A program made the translations under genes and the position numbers. The notes beneath the pieces were generated by a model that had not been told where the DNA came from, ran no database searches, and saw nothing but the letters and a program-made list of their open reading frames with translations. A stretch of DNA of 64,000 nt from assembly GCA_014058105.1 (NCBI GenBank), contig JACGCM010000779.1:3162001-3226000 (forward strand), given 5' to 3'. This stretch comes from Kingdonia uniflora. Its lineage: Eukaryota > Streptophyta > Magnoliopsida > Ranunculales > Circaeasteraceae. Below are positions 34,861 to 46,243 of the stretch, piece by piece (position 1 is the stretch's first letter; each line of letters opens with the position of its first letter).

Positions 34861-35564
34861 TGTAGGGGCTTAACTTTGTGAGAGGGGAAGTTGACTCTTA
34901 CACTGAAGTTTATCCTCTACCAGGGGGTTCATGCGTATAATCAATAATAATAATAACTAACTTACTGACAATACACTTACGTGGAGGCCTAGAATGGGTT
35001 ACTCTAAGACCACTGATGAGGATTTTAAAGAGTGATGATATAAATATTGAGTAGTCAAAGTATCGAGTACAGGGTGGTTTACAGGGTATTTGAAGGTAAC
35101 CTTACAAGGTCTATTTTGGAGATTTTCTAACCCCTTCAAAGTTCCTCCTACCCCCTATATATAAAACATAGGATGGGCTGAGTCACCATGGGAGGTCCAG
35201 TTACATCTGTATCCTCCTGGGATAGCTGACTTGTACCCGGAGTTGGTTCTGACACTGCAACTTGTCGAGTCTGATATAACAGTTGTTGGCTCTGACACTA
35301 TAGATGTTGGATCTGGTATCGCAGTTGCAGTGCGGCGTGCTTTACAATTTTATTGGGTGAGCTGGCTGCCTGACATGTTCCCCTTTGACCATGGGCACAT
35401 GATCAAAGTATTTATGGTTCGATGTTTCCATCGAGTGATCGAATAGACTAGAAAGGTTTCGTGGGATTGATTATTAACATAATAGGCTTTGAGTAATCAG
35501 GTATGCTTCGATGTAGCCTTCGAGTATTTGACCAGTGTTAGAATGCAGCGAGTAGGCTACTACA
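34861..35564 (-). repeat. 3' LTR of element A
   Basis: It runs from TGTAGGGGCTTAAC to GGCTACTACA on the plus strand. On the minus strand the promoter motif is the TATA-like TTTTATATATAGGGGG (complement of about 35152-35168). The plus-strand bases after it, TTCGCTCCCTCTC, are the complement of the polypurine tract. Confidence 0.85.
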
Positions 35565-35737
35565 TTCGCTCCCTCTCAGTAGGGGACTCGAAAATTGGTG
35601 GATAGGGCGCGTGCTGGAAAAGGTAGTTAGGCGTTGGAAGTTGAAGGGTTAAAGGTTGAGTGTTTAATGTAGCAGTTCCGAGGGGGGTAATTAAGAGGTT
35701 GTGGTGATTACGGTGTAATAAATAAGGTTAATGGGGC

Positions 35738-35745
35738 TATAAATA
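35738..35745 (+). promoter_or_regulatory. TATA box of X1, element A
   Basis: TATAAATA, 70 bp upstream of the X1 ATG, on the strand opposite pol. Confidence 0.55.
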
Positions 35746-35778
35746 TGGGTTATGAAGGGGTAACTCTGCATACTTTCT

Positions 35779-35808
35779 TCTTCTTCTTCTTCTTCTTCTT
35801 CTTGTAAA
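35779..35808 (+). repeat. (TTC)n microsatellite in the leader of X1, element A
   Basis: About ten TTC units directly upstream of the ATG at 35815. The equivalent leaders in B and C have shorter TTC runs (43522 and 58590 regions). Confidence 0.85.
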
Positions 35809-35814
35809 CTTACC

Positions 35815-36144
35815 ATGAAGACCACCCCCAATACCCGACACCAAAGGAGGATGGAAGAAAGGGACCGTCAGATAGGATGTAAGGCGGCCGAGCTGAGGAT
35901 AAGGTTTTTTAGCGACAGGGGGCTGGACTGGGTCATACCAGACCTGGTCGAGCTACAGCCTTGGGAGCCTATCAATGGGAAACTATATGCATACCGGTGG
36001 GTGGTCTTGCAATGGTCGTTTTAAGCTGTCAACAGCCGGTACTATTTTCTGCAGAGCTTAGCCGAACACATAGTAGAAAGGGAGGACCAGATGCTGGAGA
36101 ACGAGCCGGGACTGTGCAAGAAGAACTGTCCCGTCAATAAATAG
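35815..36144 (+). pseudogene. X1 small antisense gene, element A (one internal stop)
   Basis: 109 codons in one frame from ATG to TAG, with a single internal TAA at 36022. The start MKTTPNTRHQRRMEERDRQ is basic and hydrophilic. The core reads RFFSDRGLDWVIPDLVELQP, then EPINGKLYAYRW, which is the part best conserved in all copies. The C-terminal third (after the stop) has SLAEHIVEREDQ. I do not recognise the family and see no signal peptide or membrane segment. It lies between the 3' LTR and pol, antisense to pol. Function unknown. Confidence 0.65.
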
Positions 36145-36709
36145 GGGGGAACCTCAAAATGTGGTGGTGGGGTGGTGATGGTTGTTTTTGTTTGTATGTC
36201 TGTTTCTTTTTATGTTTAGTACTGTCGAAGCACTGTAATGAAAAAGTAGTTGAATGAATTTGTGTGCTGAATGAATTTGTGTCTTTTATATCTAAGAAGT
36301 ATGATAGAAAGATAGATTGTAAGTGCGTGATTGAACTTTTACCTCTGCACGAAGGGTAAGGAGTAAAGATAGAAACTTGCTTAGGGGAAAGTTACTCTGA
36401 ATGATAATGTAATGATAAAAAATATATGTTAATATTTGACATTTGACCTTTAAACGAATAAGCGACCCCGAATTCTCGAAGTACTGTGAAAAAAATGTTG
36501 TGACCGAGTGTAGAGAGGTGTCGATAATTCAAGAATAGAGATGTGTCGACTAGAAGACCTCAAAAAATGGTGTAGAGTACGCATGCTGAGAAAACGGTTG
36601 AGTCTGGGAAGTTGAAAATTTTGACTGCTGCAATTCCGAGGAAGGTAATTGATGACTGTGATTAATGCGGGTGGTGGTTAAGGAAGGTTTGAATACAACT
36701 ACCTTCAAG

Positions 36710-36718
36710 TATAAGTAG
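36710..36718 (+). promoter_or_regulatory. TATA box of second X1-type gene, element A
   Basis: TATAAGTAG, about 81 bp upstream of the ATG at 36799. Confidence 0.5.
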
Positions 36719-36798
36719 AGGTGTTAGGAGAGCTTTAAACGTCTGTACTATCTTCTCTGAATAAAGTTTCTGCCTCTTCTTCTACTACTATTTGAGCT

Positions 36799-37122
36799 AT
36801 GGATACAACTCCAAATACGCGATATCAGAAGAGAATGGAGGCCAGGGAGCGTCGTGTAGAGGGGATGATGCATGATCTTATTAAGAAATTTTTTGGGGAT
36901 CATGAGTTAGACTGGGTGATGCCAAACTTGGTAGAACTGGAGAGAGAAGAGCCAATCTCTGGGATGTCGTATGCGCACTGGTGGAGGGTGCTGTAATGGA
37001 TGAACCCACTGGTGAGTAACTGGTTCAACTTCCTACAGCGTCTGGCTGAAGATTTGATAGCTGAAGAAGACCAAGTTACTGAGGAGGCTGGGCTCTACAA
37101 GAATTGCTCTGTCTGCAAATAG
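36799..37122 (+). pseudogene. Second X1-type small antisense gene, element A (one internal stop)
   Basis: 107 codons with one internal TAA at codon 66. The start MDTTPNTRYQKRM is almost the same as X1 of element C, and the core reads KKFFGDHELDWVMPNLVELE with EPISGMSYAHWW. It is a paralogue of the gene at 35815: same length, same core, own TATA box. In B and C the second gene has a more diverged N-terminus (see X2 entries), so A either kept or re-made an X1-like second copy. Confidence 0.65.
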
Positions 37123-37389
37123 GGGCATCTTGGTTATGGTTTAGAAGGCTTGTAGTTTTCTATTGACGTTGTTTGCTACTTTTTTTTTTGGATCGGTATA
37201 AGGACAGTTGCTCGAATGAAATGGAATGTATTGAAACAATTGTCGAGGTATGATATTGAACTGTTTGTGTATAAGTGTGGCAAACACAATAAACAACGGT
37301 TAATTTGGCGTGATAACCACTTGTCGAATGTCAAACTTGTAGGAATGACGACTAAAATGTTGTAACCCACTGAGGTAAAATTGAATAAA

Positions 37390-37500
37390 CATAAATTTTA
37401 GGCCGAAGTATTGAATATTAGGTATGTATGGACGAATGTTTGAATATCTGGTATATATGGACGAATGTTCGAATATCAGGTATATATGGATGAGTGTAGA
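37390..37500 (+). repeat. Short tandem repeats (about 29 bp) in element A spacer
   Basis: Three near-copies of GAATATCWGGTATRTATGGA followed by CGAATGTTTG or a close variant. They lie between the second small gene and X3, where B and C have GTCGAAGTAA-type arrays. Confidence 0.6.
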
Positions 37501-37894
37501 CGATGGTTCGCAGGCAGAATCAGGAGTAGTTTGGAAATTTCCCTGTATCGAAGGTAGATGGCTTTGACTGCAAACCTAAAAAAAAATTCAGCCAGCATGT
37601 CAAAGGCTGTACTGTTCCTAGGGCAGAGTGCCCTGCAGGTCATCATAACGTTTCCTTGGGATATGGAAAAATGTGGATATGACATATAAACTTGACGTGA
37701 TAACTTCGGGAAAGGTACTTGAAGGTTTGACTTGGATAATAAAAAAATGTTTTAATGCCGGTGTGGGAGGCGCACGTAGGAGAGTTGAGGGTAAAAATGT
37801 CAAAAAGCAACTCAGCCAAAAAGTATGGGGGGTGGCAGACTGGTAATGATGGCGGTTTTAGAAATTGAGGAGGTCTTTTATTATTTTGAGGAGG

Positions 37895-37902
37895 TATATA
37901 TA
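37895..37902 (+). promoter_or_regulatory. TATA box of X3, element A
   Basis: TATATATA in the context GAGGAGGTATATATAGGGG; B and C have GTATATAAAT at the same place. Confidence 0.55.
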
Positions 37903-38334
37903 GGGGTAAGAACAATGTTACTATTCCCTATTTACCCAATCATAGAAAAAACCAGAGAGATAGAGAAGGAGAGCATGCGCTATTGTTCCGAGGAGCTTGG
38001 TTATTTCTGAAGGAGAAGGACACTTGGTCGCTGATAAGGGATTGACTATCTTGCTGAGTGGAGGAAAGTGTACTCCATTCAAACAGGTATGTCATCTACT
38101 TCTGTCCTGCTGCTTCATTTTCTATTTTTGTATGAGATTTACATGGTAGGGCAAACACTGCTAGGGTTCATATTTGTGATGATGAGACAGAGTAAAAGTG
38201 AGGACCCATGTGGCTGGAGGTCTGGCCCATTGGAGATTTGGGGGTATTTGGAGGGGGTAGGTAAAAATAAGGTGGGAAAATGTGATTGTTGAATAAATTA
38301 AACTATTTGCGTAGCTCTTCCTCTGTAGGGTATA

Positions 38335-40409
38335 ATGCATACCCGTCAAGCTTCGAGGATGAGGCTGATTAATGAGGAGGACGAGGTAAATGAGCCCAGT
38401 GTATCTGGTTGAGGTAATGAGAGCATCGAGGTTGAAGAGGTTGTCATCGCGATGGATACGCCTTTAGGAGTGGCTGTAATGGAGGTTAGAACCTAGTGGT
38501 GGAGCCGTCACAAGGTTTGAGTGCTCGGGGATAGTGATAAGGAAGAAATGGAGGAGGAAGCTAAAGGGGGTATTGAGCCCTCGGGTGATGAAATGGAGGG
38601 TGGCGCAGGGGAAGATGAGCGAAGTAGAAATAGTGAGGGGTCGAATGATTCATGGAATACTGCAGGATCGGTCTCTGCTCGAGAGAAGGTGAAACTGGAT
38701 CGATTCATGTCAAAGTATGAGTTATCAAAGGTGGGCATGGAATTGATGGCATTGAGGCCAAAATTTACCTTTAAGGATATTCCTCAGGATGTTATTTTGG
38801 CGTTCAGGGGCCAGATATGGCTAGGTATGTGATTTCCTCTTTGAAGGCTAGTAAAGGAGGTGTTAAACTACTGGGATGTGGCCCTATGCCAGATGAACAG
38901 TAATTTTTACGAGATGATTAAGGTAGTTGAGGGTATGAACATAGAATTGAAATGGGAGAAGAGGGACCAGGTCGAGCGGTTTAATATTGTATCATTCTAC
39001 TCGAGGATAGCCAGAAATAAGGTGGGTATTATATGGTTCAATATTGTATTGTTCTACTTGATTTGTGTTCGACTGGTCGAGGGTGAGATCAGGATTTAGC
39101 AGTGGTAAAGGGTAACTTTGAGAATGCAGAAGGGGACGAGGCATATAAGCTGAAGCACCGGGTTTATAATCTGAGTAAATTTCTGTCGAAGGCTGTGAAT
39201 TATGTTGATCAAATTGGTTGTTGATTTTAAGCTTTATTGTTTTGCAGAACCCAGTCCTCGATCTTTGACAAATCTAATGATATATATTGATGAACTGATC
39301 AATTTCGACGATGAGTGGGTAAACAGTGTTTTCAGGAAGATGGGTATGGTAAGGACGAGGAGAAAGAAAATTGATATATTACTTCAAAACGAATCGGTTG
39401 TCCCTAGACCATCGTAGAAGAGAAGAGAAGAAGGTACCCCGGCAAGGTCTGAAGAAATGGGGAAAAACAAGTTGGTATACAAGGCGCACTATTTTTAAAG
39501 GGGTCAACAAGCAGTGCCAGCGCCTAAAGTAAATCCTGAGGTGCCAAACTAGACTGATAAAGGTAAGGGCCAGGTCGTCCCCGAACCTTTGAAAGTAACA
39601 CCGTCGAAGGCTACTCAACGTAAGAGGCCTCGGGAGCTCGTGGCTGATGATACGGAGGATATGGACGATGCGGGTGCAGATACCGAACTAGAGAAGCATG
39701 CTCGAGCCACGGTTGCTTCGATGGCAACTCTCTACACGAGTGACCCAGAAGAGGCTGGGAGGCAGATAAATAAAGCTCTTTATCTGGTAACTATTTCTGA
39801 AATTTTGATATTTTGCTAAAATTCACCATGCTTCGATAAGTACTTATGGTTTAAATATTCTAGCAGTAGCATGCTTGGTCTCAAGCTTTTATCAAGGCCC
39901 AATAGGTAATAACGAGGCAGATGTGAGAAACAGTTGAGAGTTTGGAACTTACTCGAGGAACCGAGTTGTCCCTGGTGTCCGAGGTTAAAGTTTTTAAGCG
40001 AGAGCAGCTGACTATCAGGACTGAATGCGCAAGAGATCTTGAAGATCAGATTGACAACCATACTCAAATGCTGAAGGTGCTGGTATCAGAGCTTGCTGAG
40101 AAGGTGGTAGAAATGGAGGAACAGAGGGCGGATTACCAGGCACAATTCGATGCGGATAGTGTAACGACCACTTCCTTGAAAAATTTCATAGACCATTTGG
40201 GGTATGATCCCTTAACTTTTAAGCATTTTTCTACGACCTGGGAGCCAGTTGCCAATGACGTTTCTCGGGTAGTGGAAAAGGGGGTGAAATGTTTTGAAGG
40301 TGCGGGTGCGGATACTGTTGCTGAAGGTGATGCTGCAGTGTTGGCCGAAGGTGGTACTGCATTGTTACTTAGGTTAGACCAAGAAATTCACTGGACTTTA
40401 AAAGCCTGA
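38335..40409 (+). pseudogene. X3 spliced antisense gene, element A
   Basis: The leader exon ends at 38086; intron 1 is 38087-38328. The ATG at 38335 begins MHTRQASRMRLINEED. Exon 2 (to 39174) has an acidic segment (GDSDKEEMEEEA), then the gypsy-type-transposon-like domain (RFMSKYELSKVG; FKDIPQDVILAFRGQIWLGM; NSNFYEMIKVVEGMN). A local deletion has removed part of it near 39030-39100. Intron 2 is 39175-39247. Exon 3 (to 39786) has the basic run RTRRKKIDILLQ. Intron 3 ends at 39866. Exon 4 gives an acidic, heptad-rich, probably coiled-coil tail (VLVSELAEKVVEMEEQRADY). Stops occur in exon 2, including the TGA after GMxFPL that B shares. Confidence 0.7.
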
Positions 40410-40580
40410 GCCTAAAGGAAGCATAACGTGGTCGCCCCCAATGCATTCCTGAGGGTCTGGTCTGTCGACCATTCATGCCCCTCGAGGTTACTCGAATTTG
40501 GAGACTTGAAGAACTTCGAGGTCTCCACCAAGTATTAGTCTGGTCGAAGGGTTGACATGATACTTATGTTAGGCCAAGAA
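40399..40580 (-). repeat. Single copy of the 190-bp family repeat, element A
   Basis: It carries the ordered blocks GTCGCCCCCAATGCATTCC, GACCATTCATGCCCCTCGAG and GTCGAAGGGTTGACATGATA. Element B has four such units and C at least one. Confidence 0.7.
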
Positions 40581-40599
40581 ATTTGCTGAAAGACAGGAG

Positions 40600-41880
40600 A
40601 CAAAGTTCAGAGGAAAAATATGTTCATTGATTACAATGTATTTATATCAGTTGAACGCAATGGAGGCCATGGCCTGTTGTATGATACTAACTGTATGGTA
40701 TTCCACGGATTGGGTAGAGGCTCTTCTGCTTCTGTTATTAGATAAAAGGAACCTTTGTCAGTTTTTTCATACGTAACATAAGGTCCTTCCCAAGATTCGG
40801 ATAACTTGCTGGCATTGCGAAGCTTCGAAGAGGGTGTGACTCATCGAAGAACCAAATCTCCGATATTGAAACTGCGTGGTCGAACTCGCTTGTTGTATGA
40901 CTTCTGAAGGGAGAGATGGTCTGCGATGGCACAGTCTCTAGTCTAGTCGATCCATAACATATTGCATCTGAGTTCAAACTCATTATCTTCATCTGGGAGG
41001 TTGGGATCTCGTGTTGGGACTTCAAATTGAGTAGGTAGAACTGCTTCGGTACCATAGGCTAAAAGGAACGGTATGCATCCCGTCGCTTTTCATGGTGTAG
41101 TTTGATAAGCCCACAGTACATGTTGTAGTTCCTGGACCCATCGTCCTTTCTTTTCATCGGCCCGCTTCTTAAGACCGCCGACTATAGTCTTGTTGATTAC
41201 TTCGACCTGACCATTCCCCTGAGGGTAGCAAGGTATTGAGGGGGAGAGGTTGATGTTTTATTTTTCAAAGAAATTGTAGACTTTGTTCCCAATGAATTAT
41301 GGACCATTGTCGCATCGAATCATGTGTGGACTGCCGAAGCATGTAATGATATTTTCCCATAAAAACTTGATGACTTCTTCTTCTTTGGTTTGACATAAAA
41401 ATACGACTTTGACCCATTTAGTAAAGTAATTTGTTGCCACAAGAATATTTCTTTGCTACCCAAGGCTTTGGGAAAGGTACCCACGAGATTGATGGCCCAT
41501 TGTTTTAATGTCCAAGAGACTTAACTATAATGGAGGTCTTGCGAAGGGTTATAGATGTCGTGGGCGTTGCATTGGCATTTTTCATAGTGTTTAGCGTACT
41601 CTTCAGCTTACTTCTTCATATTGGGCAAGAACAATCTATGGGATATAGCTCGAAGGGCCATGGATCGACCAGCTGTATGAGCACAGCAAGTGTCTTCGTG
41701 AAGTTCGGCAAAAAATTTAGTGGCTTCGTCTTGAGAGATGTACCGAAGGTGGACCCCGTTTGGGGATTTGGGACGTAGCTTGCCTTTGAGGATAGTGCAT
41801 CTGCGACAGTTTTCAAGTAATGTACATTTGGCTTTGGGGTCCTCTGGCAGGGTAAAACTGTTGAAGTAAGCAAGAAATGG
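40600..41880 (-). pseudogene. Integrase of element A, broken
   Basis: Minus-strand reading gives AEEYAKHYEKCQ (zinc-finger end, about 41620), then a core FKRWAIDL-like box read here as LKQWAINLVGTFPKAL, where the first catalytic Asp has become Asn. The second Asp box is at about 41310 (FDATMVHN). The open frame from 41055 to 40738 carries the integrase C-terminal part (LKSQHEIPTSQMKIM... and the GDLVLRR-like end read as GKDLMLRMKKL). Frameshifts separate these pieces. The 3' end converges on the end of X3. Confidence 0.7.
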
Positions 41881-42558
41881 TGTTCACCAGTCGTTTGGAT
41901 CGAGACCTTCGCCCCCAGTATTGATAGAATTGACTTCCATCTGGTCGATACTTGGGCGTTTGAGTACTTCGTTATGGAGTGTCCGAGACTCGGACTGGCC
42001 TAACATGGCTGCTATGTAGGTGAGGGCATCGATATGTCTATTTTTTCCTTGAGGGTAATGAGTAATAGAAGATTTTTCTAGAAAACGGTCCATGAGCTGA
42101 CGGAAGAGAGCTGCATGCTCAACCATGTGACCATTGGCCTTGTTTTTACCGGTTTATTTTCATTGCACAAGTTGAGAGACAGTAAATACTATAAGCTTAG
42201 GGACACCAAGTTCGAGTGTGAGATCGAGGCCATGTATCAAGGAGTCATACTAAGCCTCGTTATTGGAGCATTTAAAATTTTACTTGATGGCATTTTCGAT
42301 TCGATCATTGGTGGGGGTAACAAAGACAACACCGATCCCTGAACCATTAGGTCTAACGGATCCATCTGTGAAGAGGCGCCAACCTGTGATAGGGTTTCAT
42401 GAGTCGTTCATTTCGGGTTGGTCTTCGGGTAGATCATCTTCGTATTCCTCCAACTTTAAATTTTCGACCGGGAAGTCAACAAGGAAATTGGTGACTGCTT
42501 GGCCTTTGTGGGAAATCTTCTTCTCAAAATGATGTCGTGTTCGCCAAGATAAACTGAC
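41881..42558 (-). pseudogene. Archaeal-type RNase H of element A, interrupted by element B
   Basis: Minus-strand motifs are the TDGS-type start (GLTDPSVRPNGSGIG-like, about 42380-42340), a degraded NNEAEYEAL box (about 42270) and the tail HYPQGKNRHIDALTYIAAMLG (about 42060-42000), which is the usual QIPREENARADALA-type end. The open part 42126-41884 includes MVEHAALFRQLMDRF. At 42558 the frame is cut by the LTR of element B; the upstream RNase H and RT resume at 56239. Confidence 0.7.
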
Positions 42559-43335
42559 TGTAGGGGCCGCCTAACTTCTTTCGAAGGGGATGTCGGCTCT
42601 TACACCACGGGGTTAATCCACAATCAAAGGAATACAAGAAAATAATCTAGAGCATGAACAATCTACAGGAGATATACTTGCGTAGAGGCCTGTATGTGAC
42701 GCTCTATGACCTGTGATGAGGATTTTTAAGAATGTGTTTATTGCTGAGGAGTAATCGAATGTTTGAGTACTAGGTTTTTACAGGGTGATCGAACGTAAAC
42801 TGCAAAGGGGCTGGGGTGAATTTTTCTAACCTACTCTTGGTTCCCCATCTCTCCTATTTATAGAACATAAGAAGGGCTGAGTCACCAAGGTTAGGTTTGA
42901 TTACAAGGGTACCGTCCAGATATTTTGGCGTGGGTATATGCGCCAAAAATGTCAGAACTGTCATTGTAATGGCTATTGGGTCTATCCTTATACTTTTACA
43001 CTGTAGTAGTGGTTGGGCCTGTCACTATAGCTATAAGGACCAACCACTGCGTCGTCTTGTGTAGTGAGTTGGCTGCCTGTCCTATCATATTTTGACCATG
43101 TATAGATATGGTCAAAGTATTTCTGCTGCGATGTGGAGTCGAGGCTTCAGCTTCGAAGCATCTGATGCTGATGTGGAGTTCATCTTCGAGGCTTGTTTAG
43201 AGTCGAAGCTTCGTCTTCGGACGATCTTTGGGAGGCTTATTTATGGATTTGTCTTGACTTCGATATGTTTGATTAGGCTTCGAAGTAGCCTTCGAGTATC
43301 TGTCTGGGGTAGAAGGCTGCGAGTAGGCTACTGCA
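42559..43335 (-). repeat. 3' LTR of element B
   Basis: TGTAGGGG to GGCTACTGCA on the plus strand. The minus-strand TATA box is CTATAAATAG (complement of 42854-42863). The right half is packed with CTTCGA-type motifs (about 43136-43300). Confidence 0.9.
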
Positions 43336-43576
43336 TTCGCCCACTCTCAGCGAAGGTCTCGAAATCAGGTGGAGTGGCGTTTGCTGTGAAAACTGTTTAT
43401 AGTCAGAACTGGAATAGTTGACTGTTGGTTTTTTAAGGGAGGTAATAATGAGATGCTGGTGTTTATGGGGTAATAAATGAAATAAGGCTTTAAGTATGGG
43501 TTATTGAGTAGGGATACTATGCAATCTTCTTCTTTTTTATTATTCTCTCTTTCTTTTAGAAATTTTCGAAATCTCT

Positions 43577-43915
43577 ATCGATAACACGCTCAATACGCGA
43601 TATCAGAAGAGGACGGGGTTCGCCCGGGATCATCGCGTAGGGCGGAAGACTGCTGAACTGCATATGAAGTTCTTCAGGCATCATGATCTGGACTGGGACA
43701 TGCCCAAGCTGGTAGAGGTAGAGGCTGGAGAGCTCATCAACGAGGAGCCTTAGGCCTATCTTTGGGACAAACTTAAGTACAACTTTACTACTACGGAGAA
43801 GCATTATCTCTTTCTGTCGGCTTTGGCTGAGTGCCTCATTTGTGCAGAAGTGGAGATGGAGGAACAAAGCCCAGTGAGTGCAACTGGGCCTTCTGGAAGT
43901 AGGGCTACTGTTTGA
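43577..43915 (+). pseudogene. X1 small antisense gene, element B (start codon lost)
   Basis: An open frame of 112 codons plus a TGA at 43913, with the initiator ATG changed to ATC at 43577. After that change the sequence continues with the family's NTRYQKR-type start. The core reads KFFRHHDLDWDMPKLVEVEA and ELINEEP, and a TAG replaces the residue before AYLWDKLKYNF. The tail is SALAECLICAEVEMEEQ then ATGPSGSRATV. It sits about 240 bp inside the 3' LTR, antisense to pol. Confidence 0.65.
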
Positions 43916-44431
43916 GGTGGTGATGATCGGTCTCTTTGTATTGTGTGGTTTTATGTTGAGTTTTTTGTTTGAGCTATTTGTATGAATGCATTTGGGTTTA
44001 AAATTTTGCTATTTTGTAAATCGGATAATGGAATGGAAGAAGCAATATTTTTTAAAACTTTGTGTAATTGCATCTGGCTGGTATTGTTGATGAATATTCT
44101 TATAGGCGTGGTAGCAAATTCATGTCATCGAATTGTTAATAGGGGGTTAAAAATGGTATCAAAGTATAATGATGTGATCTGAGGTAATCAACTCTGTATT
44201 AGCGAAGACTCGGTGCAAGAGATTGAAGTTGAAGTGTAAGAATTGGTCGATGGTTCGATACTGGAGGTTTGCTCGATTGCAAGTCCTCGGGAATGAGGTT
44301 TGAAATGGCGATACAAAAGAAATCGTTACATCTAGGTAGTTGTAGAGGTTGGACTGTTGAGTTTTCAAGGTGGGAAATTTAAGATTGCAATTAATGCGGC
44401 TAGGGAAGAGGGAAAGTTGAAATTTTCTTCA

Positions 44432-44440
44432 TATATAAAA
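44432..44440 (+). promoter_or_regulatory. TATA box of X2, element B
   Basis: TATATAAAA, about 76 bp upstream of the ATG at 44516; element C has TATAAAAGG at the same place. Confidence 0.6.
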
Positions 44441-44515
44441 GGGGCCGTTGTGGAGGGTTTTTCTCATCGTTCTGTATTCTTTCTTCATCTTTTTGCTTAC
44501 GTGCTCGAATAAAAA

Positions 44516-44833
44516 ATGGCTTTGAATATACCCACTCCGGAGAACCAGGCAGTAGTATGGGTTAGGCGAATACAGAAGAAGACGTTAGAGCTGCAATAGA
44601 GGTTTGGTATCGATCAAGATATCGATGCAAAAATGCCGAACCTCTTTGAAGTGAAACCCAGGGCACCCATTGCTGGATTGTCTTTTGAATACTGGTAGGG
44701 AATTATTCAGATGATAGGTCCATTACCCGGCCACCGGTTGTCCCTGCTCAAATTGTTTGCGGAAGAGATGGTAAACAAGGAGGGTGCTGGTGTTGTGCCT
44801 ATGGTCTAAGAGAAGCATCCCGCTGATAATTAG
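44516..44833 (+). pseudogene. X2 small antisense gene, element B (three internal stops)
   Basis: 105 codons from ATG to TAG, with internal TAG, TAG and TAA. The N-terminus (MALNIPTPENQAVVWVRRI) differs from X1, but the core RFGIDQDIDAKMPNLFEVKP and APIAGLSFEYW lines up with the X1 core, so X1 and X2 are paralogues. The tail LSLLKLFAEEMVNKEG parallels the LAE...E tail of X1. No known family recognised; probably a small soluble protein. Confidence 0.6.
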
Positions 44834-44979
44834 GATCCTCTGTCTTTTTTTGCAACTATTTTTGATATGGTTTTTGTATGTAGGGTGTTTGTAAGAACTA
44901 TTTGAATTGTGCCGGGTTGTTTTTGCAATTAATGTAATTGGGTGTTGGTAGTTTAATCTGCCGAATTATTTTTTAATGC

Positions 44980-45330
44980 AATTTCCGTAGGATTTTGAAT
45001 ATTCGAAGTACAACTTTGATCTCTCGAAGTAACAGGCTTGAACTGCCAAAGTAGGAGGTCAAATCTATCTAAATTAAAAGGTTTGATCTGTTAATGTAAA
45101 AGGTTTAATCTGTGTAGGCATAAAATTTTGAACTGTTAAAGCATACAGTTGTAATCTGTTGAAGGAGAGATGTGGTCTGTCGAAGGAAAATTGGAATTTA
45201 TGTATAAGAAGAATTCGGAACTGTCGAAGTAAAACTTGTTATCTGTCAATGTTATGCTTCGTGTGTAAATAAAATTTTAAACTGTCAGAGTAAAGGAGGA
45301 TCTATCAAAATAACAAAGGCGTGAGGTTTT
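44980..45330 (+). repeat. Irregular short repeat array in the X2-X3 spacer, element B
   Basis: About ten degenerate units built on GAACTGTCGAAGTAAAA (variants with TTTGATCTGTTAATGTAAAA and similar), spaced 25-35 bp. The same array type occurs at 60040-60330 in element C. Confidence 0.65.
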
Positions 45331-45799
45331 GAACTGACGAATGTGTTGTAGGTTGAATGTTCAATATATTTGAGAATCGAATTTTGAGGTTATCTGTTGG
45401 CGAATATTCGAGACGCAGCATAATCGATTACTCTTATTTGAGAAGAGTGCTGAAGGATTTGTTGGATTTGACTGGTCGTACTGACAACCCGAATAGCTCG
45501 TCTGTCAGAGCGTTAACTACGTTTGGGGTAGTGTCTCGTACAAGTAATCATGATTTTTTCCCCGTTTTACGGAAAAGTTGTGATTTAATGTTGGGATTTG
45601 ACTGGGTGGCTTCGAGTGAGGGTGAAAAGGTTCGAGAGGTTTAAAGTTTACGGCTAATTCGAAGTGGGCGTACAGCTCGCAGGTGAGGAATATGAGGGGT
45701 AAATCAGTCAAAACACATTGTAGCTGCAAAGCTGGGGTAGTGGGGGCACGGTAATGATAGTGGTTTGAAAATCGAGGTGGCATTGGTTTTCTGAGAAGG

Positions 45800-45807
45800 T
45801 ATATAAA
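45800..45807 (+). promoter_or_regulatory. TATA box of X3, element B
   Basis: TATATAAA in the context AGAAGGTATATAAATTTG, matching element C at 60792-60800. Confidence 0.6.
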
Positions 45808-46243
45808 TTTGAGTGAAGTAACCACTGTACTGTACATTGAGTAAAACCAGAGAGAGTGAGAGGAAGAGAACGTACGCCATTAGTGTTGGTGCTCGAGAGA
45901 AGTTACTGATGTTGTTGCATTGATCTTCCTATTTTTAGTATACTGCTTCTATCACAAGTATGTCACTTGAGCTCTGTCTATTCTTGTTTTGTTTTTCCTT
46001 CTGCGTCCGAGAGTAGAATCTTCTAGGTTTGGATTTTGGGGGTTATCTTCGAGGATAAGAGAATTTATGAGTCTGTGTTCCAACCCATTCGGGGAATTTG
46101 GGGGTTTTGAAGGAGGCGTCGGGTTTAGGATCGAGGTTTCGAATGTGTGCATCTCTTAAAGGGGGTAGATATGATATGGGCTATTGACAGGTAATTATCA
46201 AATTTATCGATCAGATTGCATGCCTTTATATTTGTAGTCTAAG

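Larger units (their letters stand above)
34861..42558 (-). mobile_element. Tat-type gypsy element A, left segment (3' LTR, antisense module, integrase, part of RNase H)
   Basis: The 3' LTR is at 34861-35564, followed by two small X1-type genes, X3, the single 190-bp-type repeat, and minus-strand integrase and archaeal-type RNase H. Element B interrupts it at 42558/42559. The continuation lies at 56239-57636, where RT and the first RNase H are found; the pieces join across the CTGAC/CCGAC duplication. A inserted into X3 of element D. Confidence 0.85.

Noticed and set aside
35815..40409. X1 and X3 as ordinary host genes that happened to be hit by retrotransposons
   Set aside because: The same genes, order and spacing occur in four copies, always between pol and the 3' LTR, so they belong to the element.
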